Positions 24,270 through 31,834 of a stretch of DNA of 41,700 bases are shown in pieces (the stretch's first letter is position 1; each line of letters starts with the position of its first letter). The DNA comes from a virus. The notes beneath the pieces were generated by a model. It saw only the letters and a list, made by a program, of their open reading frames with translations. It made no database searches and was not told the origin of the DNA. A program made the position numbers and the translations under genes. The DNA is taken from the IMG/VR virus record IMGVR_UViG_3300030104_007686, positions 1-41,700 of that record, one strand, 5' to 3'.

Positions 24270-27200
24270 ATGGCACAAACGATTAAACTAAAACGGTCTT
24301 CCGTTTCTGGTAATACTCCAGGTACCTCAGATTTAGAGCTGGGTGAGGTTGCAATCAATACCTATGATGGTAAGATGTTCATCAAGAAAAACGATGGATC
24401 AGATTCTATAGTAGAGATTGGCGGCACTTCCGGAACTGTAACAGAAGCATTTAAAACTATTGCTGTCTCAGGACAGAACAATGTAGTGGCTGATTCTGCA
24501 ACAGATACACTCACTCTTGTAGCTGGTAGTAATATGACTATCACTACAAATGCTTCTGGTGATACAGTTACGTTTGCGTCCTCTGGCGGTGGCGGAACTC
24601 AGAATGTATTTAATACTTTTGCTGTCTCCGGTCAATCAAGTGTAGTAGCAGACTCTACTACAGACACCCTTACTCTAGCTGCAGGTTCTGGCATTAATAT
24701 TACAACTAATGCTGGCACTGACACAATTACAATTGCAGCAACAGCTTCTGCAATTACAGTACAGGACGAAGGCTCCGCACTATCCACAGCAGCAACAACC
24801 CTTAATTTTGTAGGTGCTGGCGTTACTGCAAGTGGTACGGGTGCAACTAAAACAATTACCATTCCAGGCACTGGAACAGTATCGGAAGCATTTAAAACAA
24901 TTGCTGTATCTGGACAATCAAATGTAGTTGCCGATGGTGCAACCGATACTCTTACTTTAGCTGCTGGTAGTGGTATGACAATTACCACAAATGCTTCAAA
25001 TGATACTATTACATTTGCATCGTCTGGTGGTGGAGGTTCTCAAAATGTATTCTCAAATATTGCTGTATCTGGACAAGGTACGGTACAAGCAGATGCAACT
25101 ACAGATACTCTCACAGTTGTAGCGGGTTCAGGAATAGCTCTTACCACCGATACAAGTGCAGATTCTCTTACAATTACAAATACTGGTACTGTAAATGTAG
25201 CAAATGCTGCATCTTCCATAAAAGAGTTTAAATATGATATAAGCTCTAGTACTACAACAATTACTGGCTCTGATGCAAACTCAAATACTCTTGCGTATGA
25301 AGCAGAAGCGATTCAAGTATTTCTAAATGGTATATTACTTGATCCTGCAACTGACTATACTGCAAGTAATGGCACTTCTATAGTTTTAACAGATGCCGCA
25401 GTAAGTGGAGATGATGTACAAATTGTAGCTTTCAATCGAAAAATTGTAACTGCAAATGTTGGCTTAAGCACATTCACAGGTGATGGAACAACTACGGCAT
25501 TTACTCTTTCTAGTGACCCTGTGCATGAAAATAATACTCGTGTTCATATAGACGGTGTTTATCAAGAAAAGGCTGCTTATGCTGTAAGTGGTACAACTCT
25601 TACTTTTTCTGGAGCACCACCAAATAACTCTTCTATTGAAGTAGAGATAGGCTTTACACAAGCAGAGATAGGTTCTACACTTGACTTTGCTGACAATGCA
25701 ATACTCAGAATTGGTACAGGTAACGATCTTCAAATTTTACATGATGGATCAAATAGCATAATCAAAGATACTGGTACTGGCGATTTACAAATTGCTGCAA
25801 GTACACTTGAAGTTAAAAATTCTGGTCTAAACGAGACTATGATAAAGGCTATTGAAGACGGAGCCGTCGAGCTTTATCATGATAATGCCAAGAAGCTAGA
25901 AACGGTTACAGGTGGTGTAACTATTACTGGTACTGTCACCGCGACAACTTTTTCTGGAGATCTATCTGGAACCATAAATACTGCTACAACGGGTGCCACA
26001 CAAAGTGCGAGTGATAATAGTACGAAACTAGCAACAACTGCATACGTAACGACTGCACTTTCTAATCTTGTGGATTCGGCGCCGGGAACTTTAAATACTT
26101 TAAATGAGCTGGCCGCCGCGTTGGGAGACGATGCAAACTTCTCTACAACAATTACAAACAGTTTAGCCACAAAAGTTGGACTTACCGCGACTACAGGTGC
26201 GGCAAATATGCCAGCAGGCACAACTGCACAGAGACCGGGAAGCCCTGCAGCAGGACAGTTTCGTTACAATAGCACTCTTAGCCAATTTGAAGGATATACT
26301 TCCTCTTGGGGTGCAATCGGCGGTGGTGGTACAAATACATTTACTACAGATACTCTTACAACATCTGGTTCAGCAACCGTTACTTTATCTCAAGCTGTAT
26401 CAAGCCCGAATGACTGTATTGTACATATTGATGGTATCTATCAGACTCCAACAGATGCTTATACTGTAAGTGGTACTACTCTTACATTTACTGCAACTCC
26501 TGCGAGTGGCAGAAAGGTTGTAGTATATTCTGTAAAAGCTGGCGTAAGTGGAAATAATCTAAATACTCAAACATTCTCCGGAAATGGAAGCGCAACTTCC
26601 TTTACAATGAATGTAAATCCTATCAATGAAAATAATACGATTGTACACATTGATGGTGTATATCAGCAGAAGAGTTCGTACTCTACATCAGGAACTACAT
26701 TAGCTTTCTCAGCAGCTCCTGCAAATGGCACAACAATTGAAGTTGCAACCTTTACGCAGACTGAGATAAATGTTCCTGTAAATGATACTATAGATACAGT
26801 ACACATTAAAGATGACGCAGTTACAAGTGCAAAACTTGGAGGTAATCTTGTCGCACCCGGTACAGTTACAGCATCAGCAGGCTTTGTAGGACCACTTACT
26901 GGGAATGTCACAGGTAACGTATCTGGTACAGCAGCTACAGTTACAACTGCTGCACAAACAAACATTACAAGTTTGGGTACGCTAACCACGCTTACTGTAG
27001 ATGACATTACAATAAATGGTTCTACTATATCTGACGCAGCTGATTTAACGTTGGATGTTGCAGGTAACATATCTCTTGATGCAGATGATAGCGGACACGT
27101 TCGTTTTAAAGATGGCGGTACTGAGTATATTTCAATATATCAAAGTAGTAGCGATGCTATCCTTCAATCCTCTATCCAAGACAAAGACATACTTTTCAAA

Positions 27201-29129
27201 GGCAACGATGGTGGTTCTACTATCACAGCATTGACCCTTGATATGTCAGAGGGCGGCAAAGCTACGTTTGCTAATGACATCGCCGTTGCTGATAACCGTG
27301 GTCTACGGTTGGGCAGTGATAATGATTCTGTTATCTACAATGATGGCTCCAACCTTTACATAAAAAACAACACTAGTAATCAAGACATTATTTTCCAAGG
27401 CAACGATGACGGGAGCACTGGCACCACAGCCCTGACCCTTGATATGTCAGATGCGGGCAAGGCCACTTTCAATGCCGGAGCTGCGTTTGGCAATGATGTC
27501 ACTATTTCGGGAGGACTTACCACATCAGAAACAATATATATAACTGGTGATAATCATGATCTTATCATAAGTTCAAATGATCATGAAAATGTTTATTTAG
27601 GAAACAGAGGCGCAAGTGGAACAAACCTAGATAAAGGTTATTTCCGAATGAAGTCTGAAAGCACGAATACTGTTGTTATTGATACGGCGGGTAATTCTTT
27701 TTTTAATGGCGGCAATGTTGGTATCGGTACTAATAATCCCGGAGAACTATTGCATGTTTCTAAGTCTGTTGATGACGAAGTATCAGTTAGAATACAAAAT
27801 AGTAACGGCGGAAGTTCGGCGTATGCAGCGTTATATCTACAAGGAGACGGTAATAATTTTAGAATAAAAAATTGGGGTGATGGTACAAGCAAGGCAAACG
27901 CGACTGAGTTTATTTCAACAGCAGGAAGTTCGCAGTTTATATTTGCACCCTCAAATTCCGAAGCCATGCGCATCGACAGCAGCGGCAACGTGGGAATCGG
28001 TGTTACGCCCAGCGCCCCTATTGATGTGGTCACAAACAGCACCGTTTGGACGGGCGAATTTACTCAAAGCAATACGTCAAATGGTGACGGCGTACTTATT
28101 TCGGTAGGCAGCACTGCGGCAGCCGATTACGCCTTGTCTGTTAGAACAAACGCTGGCGCACACTCCGGTTTGGCTGTGAAGGCAGACGGTAAAACAGGCA
28201 TAGGCACTTTTTCACCGGAGCATAGTCTGCATGTTCTTGATTACGGATCATCAAGTGATGCAACAATAAAAGTTGGAGGCAGCGGGGCTTCTCTAGGTCT
28301 AGAAATTAGTTACAGCCAAGCTTCGACGACAATTGCCAATATTGTTTCTAATCCAACCTATACCAATAATGGTGCAAAGTTAAGACTGGCAGTGGATGGT
28401 GACAGGAATGCAAACCAGTTGGTGCTTAATGGGGAAGGCAATATTGGTATAGGTATTCTAGACCCCGCTACCTACTATGACACAGTTCTACATTTACACG
28501 ACGCGGGAGCTGGCACCAACACTCATATAAAAATCACAAACGGCACCACAGGTGCTAGCCAAGGCGACGGTACTGACCTTCTTGCCGCTGGCAGTGATTT
28601 CTATGTGATTAATAGGGAAGCAACTGGAACCGTTAGATTTTTAACGAATTCCCTAGAGCGCATGCGCATTGACGCCGACGGCGCAGTCACAAAGCCCTAT
28701 CAGCCAGCGTTCAGTGCTACACGAAGCGGTAGCGATGTGAGTTTTAATGCAAACACTACTACCGTGATCCCCTTCCAGAGCGAGATTTTTGACCAGAACG
28801 CTGATTACAACGCCAGTAATTACCACTTCACCGCGCCCGTTACTGGGAAGTACCAATTTAACCTGATTGTAAGGCTGAACGACATTGATGAGTCAACAGA
28901 CTATTACATCTTGTACATCAGAACCAGTAACAGAAATTACTACCACATTATTGATTCAGGCTGTTTTGATTTGGACCCTAACTACTACACGATGCAAGTA
29001 ACAGTGTTGGCAGATATGGATTCCGGAGATCAGGCATGGGGAGAGGTTTACCAAACCAACGGCGCAAATCAATCAAGCATTGATGGCGGAAACGGATCTA
29101 ATTCATTCTCAGGCTACCTAGTTGCTTAG
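24270..29129 (+). CDS. Tail fibre protein 2, with C-terminal C1q-like domain
   Basis: A 1619-residue product. The start (MAQTIKLKRSSVSGNTPGT and then DLELGEVAINTYDGKMFIKK) is a second Mtd-N-like domain. Residues 60-310 hold four copies of a 45-55 residue unit (VSGQ..VVAD..TDTLTL.AGS). Residues 402-834 hold three copies of another unit (HIDGVYQ...SGTTL.F), a SASDNSTKLATTAYVTTAL block and, further on, GNVTGNVSGTAATVT. From about 1140 there are GNVGIGT-type motifs. Residues 1474-1619 resemble C1q/TNF jelly rolls: PYQPAFSATRSG, then IFDQNADYN, then FTAPVTGKYQFNL, with a final SFSGYLVA strand. The last module is the likely receptor-binding tip. Base composition changes near 27085 from AT-rich to clearly GC-richer. 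No S74 domain is present. Confidence 0.8.
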   Translation: MAQTIKLKRSSVSGNTPGTSDLELGEVAINTYDGKMFIKKNDGSDSIVEIGGTSGTVTEAFKTIAVSGQNNVVADSATDTLTLVAGSNMTITTNASGDTVTFASSGGGGTQNVFNTFAVSGQSSVVADSTTDTLTLAAGSGINITTNAGTDTITIAATASAITVQDEGSALSTAATTLNFVGAGVTASGTGATKTITIPGTGTVSEAFKTIAVSGQSNVVADGATDTLTLAAGSGMTITTNASNDTITFASSGGGGSQNVFSNIAVSGQGTVQADATTDTLTVVAGSGIALTTDTSADSLTITNTGTVNVANAASSIKEFKYDISSSTTTITGSDANSNTLAYEAEAIQVFLNGILLDPATDYTASNGTSIVLTDAAVSGDDVQIVAFNRKIVTANVGLSTFTGDGTTTAFTLSSDPVHENNTRVHIDGVYQEKAAYAVSGTTLTFSGAPPNNSSIEVEIGFTQAEIGSTLDFADNAILRIGTGNDLQILHDGSNSIIKDTGTGDLQIAASTLEVKNSGLNETMIKAIEDGAVELYHDNAKKLETVTGGVTITGTVTATTFSGDLSGTINTATTGATQSASDNSTKLATTAYVTTALSNLVDSAPGTLNTLNELAAALGDDANFSTTITNSLATKVGLTATTGAANMPAGTTAQRPGSPAAGQFRYNSTLSQFEGYTSSWGAIGGGGTNTFTTDTLTTSGSATVTLSQAVSSPNDCIVHIDGIYQTPTDAYTVSGTTLTFTATPASGRKVVVYSVKAGVSGNNLNTQTFSGNGSATSFTMNVNPINENNTIVHIDGVYQQKSSYSTSGTTLAFSAAPANGTTIEVATFTQTEINVPVNDTIDTVHIKDDAVTSAKLGGNLVAPGTVTASAGFVGPLTGNVTGNVSGTAATVTTAAQTNITSLGTLTTLTVDDITINGSTISDAADLTLDVAGNISLDADDSGHVRFKDGGTEYISIYQSSSDAILQSSIQDKDILFKGNDGGSTITALTLDMSEGGKATFANDIAVADNRGLRLGSDNDSVIYNDGSNLYIKNNTSNQDIIFQGNDDGSTGTTALTLDMSDAGKATFNAGAAFGNDVTISGGLTTSETIYITGDNHDLIISSNDHENVYLGNRGASGTNLDKGYFRMKSESTNTVVIDTAGNSFFNGGNVGIGTNNPGELLHVSKSVDDEVSVRIQNSNGGSSAYAALYLQGDGNNFRIKNWGDGTSKANATEFISTAGSSQFIFAPSNSEAMRIDSSGNVGIGVTPSAPIDVVTNSTVWTGEFTQSNTSNGDGVLISVGSTAAADYALSVRTNAGAHSGLAVKADGKTGIGTFSPEHSLHVLDYGSSSDATIKVGGSGASLGLEISYSQASTTIANIVSNPTYTNNGAKLRLAVDGDRNANQLVLNGEGNIGIGILDPATYYDTVLHLHDAGAGTNTHIKITNGTTGASQGDGTDLLAAGSDFYVINREATGTVRFLTNSLERMRIDADGAVTKPYQPAFSATRSGSDVSFNANTTTVIPFQSEIFDQNADYNASNYHFTAPVTGKYQFNLIVRLNDIDESTDYYILYIRTSNRNYYHIIDSGCFDLDPNYYTMQVTVLADMDSGDQAWGEVYQTNGANQSSIDGGNGSNSFSGYLVA
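24447..25198 (+). repeat. Four imperfect repeats in fibre 2 (45-55 residue units)
   Basis: Copies begin near 24447, 24610, 24888 and 25052. Each encodes AVSGQ.{1,4}V.AD..TDTLT..AGS followed by a Thr-rich strand. Copies 1 and 3 also share EAFKTIAV and FASSGGGG, so the unit of duplication is probably a pair of copies. Confidence 0.8.
25474..26770 (+). repeat. Three dispersed VHIDGVYQ units in fibre 2
   Basis: Units at about 25474-25650, 26338-26535 and 26574-26770 encode a Thr/Ser-rich strand, HIDG(V/I)YQ, then SGTTL.F and a closing strand. They are separated by other modules, so they were probably copied and then split by insertion. Confidence 0.75.
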
Positions 29130-29160
29130 GCGAAATAACCAATCCTAAAGGAGATTAACA

Positions 29161-29427
29161 ATGGCAGATTTAACAGTAACAATAACACTAAACGATACTC
29201 AACAGGCTGTTCTAAACAACGACTTGTTAGACATAAAGACATGGATAGAAGACGCAGTAACTGGCAAAGAAAACAATTGCTGGAAACGTATGCAGACTGA
29301 ATGGACAACGAAGCTGATGAACGATGACAGCTTTACAGATCCCATCCCCAGCAACCAAGCGGATTTTATCACACTGGTGACTAGCAGGGACGATTATCAA
29401 ACTCGTACAGAAAGAGATGCTGTATAA
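29161..29427 (+). CDS. Small fibre-associated protein A (88 aa)
   Basis: An 88-residue product between fibres 2 and 3, with AAAGGAG at 29147-29153 seven bases before the ATG. It begins MADLTVTITLNDTQQAVLNN and continues with LLDIKTWIED, which resembles the 88-residue protein at 31559 (TLTLTSAEDKALKTV then IDIKEWA). Both have a short Thr-rich strand followed by an acidic helix and a variable C-terminus. No signal peptide, cysteine motif or membrane segment is seen. The strict placement after a fibre gene suggests a fibre chaperone or a tip-attached adhesin. Function is unknown. Confidence 0.65.
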   Translation: MADLTVTITLNDTQQAVLNNDLLDIKTWIEDAVTGKENNCWKRMQTEWTTKLMNDDSFTDPIPSNQADFITLVTSRDDYQTRTERDAV

Positions 29428-29449
29428 GCGGTCTAAAGGAGGCTAAATA

Positions 29450-31540
29450 ATGGCACTTACAACAGTAAAAAGTGATCAGATACAGACTAGTGTGGCCCTC
29501 GCAGGAAGCCCTACGACAACTACACAGTCTGCAAGCGATAACTCAACAAAGATTGCAACCACAGCGTATGCAGATACTGCTGTTGCAAACTTGGTTGCGT
29601 CTGCTCCTGCGTCACTGAATACTTTGGATGAACTTGCAGCCGCTTTGAATGATGATGCAAGTTTTAGTACTACTGTTACAAATAGTATTGCTGCGAAACT
29701 GCCGCTAGCTGGCGGAACATTAACTGGTGACTCTGCAATAACAAAAGAAACTCCTGTATTTACTTTAACAGATTCTTCAGCAAGCAGAACTTTACAACTT
29801 ATAGTAGATGACAATAACTCAGTAGTACGAGCAAGTGGACCTCTTTTACTTCAATCTGGAGGAGCATCATCTGCTATTACTCTTGATACTTCACAGAATG
29901 CAACTTTTGCAGGTAATGTTGGTATTGGAACAGCTCCAACAAGCCCTCTGCATATATCTAGTGCAGTAAATAGAACTCTACTTTTAAATTATACTGGGGG
30001 TTCGGGTACATTTTCTTGGGCCTCTTTTAAACAAAGCGGCACAGAAAAATTTAGAATTTTTGGTGATTATACATCTAGTTATTTATCCTTTTATAATGAA
30101 ACATCATCTACACATCAATTAACATTAGCTTCTAATGGCAATGTTGGTATTGATACTACAAATCCCGGGTATAAACTTCATGTAAATGGAACAGCACATG
30201 TTGTTAATACACTTACAGCCGGAGCAATTGGTATACCTTCACAAGGAATAACATTAAACCAAGGATTTGGTACTGGTGTTCCTACTATGACTATGCTTGG
30301 TACGGCAGCTAATGGTAGAGCTGGAGCAATAGTGTTCCAAGAACAAGGTGCCTCAAATACTGCTGCAATATATTCTACTGATGGAGGAACAGGTAATGCT
30401 TCATATGGTGGTTTAACGATAGCAACTTATCAAAGCGATCTTCGATTTGCTACAAATGGACTAGCTAGTACTAGAATGCTCATAGACAGCAATGGACTTA
30501 TCCAGATTGGAAATAATTTGCCTATCTGGTCTGGATCTTACGGCGGCGGTTTGTTCCTCAAAGGTAACAACGCAACCTCTGCTAGATATGCACAACTAGC
30601 TATAGTTGATTCAACTGGCGCTATTGCTCAACAGGGCTTAACCGTCAATAACACCGGTAACGTCAACATCGGAATGCCCTCTGGCTACAACGCTGAAGGG
30701 CGACTTCATGTTTATAAAGGCGCATCTGGCAAAAGCTATGCTGCTGACGCAGCTGACCAGCTGATTGTAGAGAACAGCGGCAGCGCGATGATAGACATTC
30801 GTACCCCGAATGGAAACACGGGCGGGATACTGTTCTCAGATAGTGATGGTCGTGGTCGGGGAGTTATTCAGTATGCCCACGGCGGCGGCGACACTATGTA
30901 TTTTAACACTGCCAGCGCAGAGCGGATGAACCTAAGCCATAACGGGCTTGTTATGAGCGTTGCCGTCAAAGCTGCTGATGTTATCGCCAAAGACTCCGGA
31001 GGTCTTTCATTACAAACAGATGAAGGTACCAAGCGGATCGTCATTGCTGACTCTGGTCCGGTAACTATGCCTACTCAGACTTATGCACAAGGTAGAGGAA
31101 ATACAGGATGGTCGTCTTTTAGCAGTGGAGCTTGGAATATTCAACCACATGGAAGTACTCCTGTAATGTCATCAAATCGCGGAAGTGCTTATAACACAAG
31201 TAATAAAAGGTTTACAGCTCCGGTTGCTGGTGTATACCTAGTTCAGGCAAGTTGGTACGTAAAGCAGACTACAGCCGCAAGCCCAGCAAGTCAGTACATT
31301 CATCCGGGGTTGTATGTAAATGGATTGATTGGTTGGAATGGGGGTCAGCAAGCCTATCAAATATTTGGTCACGAGATGAATCGTTCTGGTACAGCTACTA
31401 AGCACTATGAAGGAGTAAGTATCTCTTATACATTATACTTATCAGCAGGAGATTATGTTGAGATAAGAGTTTATTCTCCGAACGCGAGTCCTCAAAGTTA
31501 CGAATACTACCACTATTTTTCATATGCGCTATTATACTAA
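29450..31540 (+). CDS. Tail fibre protein 3, with C-terminal C1q-like domain
   Basis: A 696-residue product with AAAGGAGG at 29435-29442. It starts MALTTVKSDQIQTSVALAGS, a different N-terminus from fibres 1 and 2 but like fibres 4 and 5. A SASDNSTKIATTAYADTAV block and LDELAAALNDDASFSTTV follow, related to fibre 2. Repeated GNVGI motifs occur at 29914, 30140 and near 30665. Residues about 540-696 resemble a C1q-like jelly roll (FTAPVAGVYLVQASWYV, then YLSAGDYVEIRV), different in sequence from that of fibre 2. The middle, about 30520-31060, is markedly richer in G+C than both ends, so a foreign segment is probable. No S74 domain is seen. Confidence 0.78.
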   Translation: MALTTVKSDQIQTSVALAGSPTTTTQSASDNSTKIATTAYADTAVANLVASAPASLNTLDELAAALNDDASFSTTVTNSIAAKLPLAGGTLTGDSAITKETPVFTLTDSSASRTLQLIVDDNNSVVRASGPLLLQSGGASSAITLDTSQNATFAGNVGIGTAPTSPLHISSAVNRTLLLNYTGGSGTFSWASFKQSGTEKFRIFGDYTSSYLSFYNETSSTHQLTLASNGNVGIDTTNPGYKLHVNGTAHVVNTLTAGAIGIPSQGITLNQGFGTGVPTMTMLGTAANGRAGAIVFQEQGASNTAAIYSTDGGTGNASYGGLTIATYQSDLRFATNGLASTRMLIDSNGLIQIGNNLPIWSGSYGGGLFLKGNNATSARYAQLAIVDSTGAIAQQGLTVNNTGNVNIGMPSGYNAEGRLHVYKGASGKSYAADAADQLIVENSGSAMIDIRTPNGNTGGILFSDSDGRGRGVIQYAHGGGDTMYFNTASAERMNLSHNGLVMSVAVKAADVIAKDSGGLSLQTDEGTKRIVIADSGPVTMPTQTYAQGRGNTGWSSFSSGAWNIQPHGSTPVMSSNRGSAYNTSNKRFTAPVAGVYLVQASWYVKQTTAASPASQYIHPGLYVNGLIGWNGGQQAYQIFGHEMNRSGTATKHYEGVSISYTLYLSAGDYVEIRVYSPNASPQSYEYYHYFSYALLY

Positions 31541-31558
31541 ATTAAAGGAGAGAAAATT

Positions 31559-31825
31559 ATGAGCGATTATACACTAACATTAACTTCTGCAGAAGATAAA
31601 GCACTTAAAACTGTAATGATTGATATAAAAGAATGGGCAACAAACTTCACAAAAGTAAGAGCAGAAACTGCAATTGCAGACATAACTACAAAGCTTTTGG
31701 AACATTGTAATGCAAATAATATTGCTCTTGCAACAGGAGTAGAGGCACAAATAGACCAAGCATATAGCTTAGGATTAGTCAAAGAAGCAAAAGCAGACGC
31801 TTCACTTCCAGAGGGGATGGACTAG
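31559..31825 (+). CDS. Small fibre-associated protein B (88 aa), paralogue of A
   Basis: An 88-residue product after fibre 3, with AAAGGAG before the ATG. The first 30 residues (MSDYTLTLTSAEDKALKT then VMIDIKEWA) align by eye with the protein at 29161; the C-terminal halves differ. A single cysteine and an acidic end (ASLPEGMD) are present. Like its relative it is short, soluble and mostly helical. The stop TAG (31823-31825) is part of the Shine-Dalgarno stretch of fibre 4, so the two genes are translated together. A fibre-specific accessory role is inferred from placement only. Confidence 0.65.
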   Translation: MSDYTLTLTSAEDKALKTVMIDIKEWATNFTKVRAETAIADITTKLLEHCNANNIALATGVEAQIDQAYSLGLVKEAKADASLPEGMD

Positions 31826-31834
31826 GAGTAATAA

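Noticed and set aside
24632-24988. Minus-strand open frame of 118 codons rich in Val and Ala
   Set aside because: It mirrors the repeats of fibre 2 on the other strand; the valine-rich sequence is the complement of Thr/Asn-rich codons.
27085-31060. GC-richer blocks as an inserted mobile element
   Set aside because: No transposase, inverted ends or target duplications are seen and the fibre frames continue without break; recombination between fibre modules explains it better.
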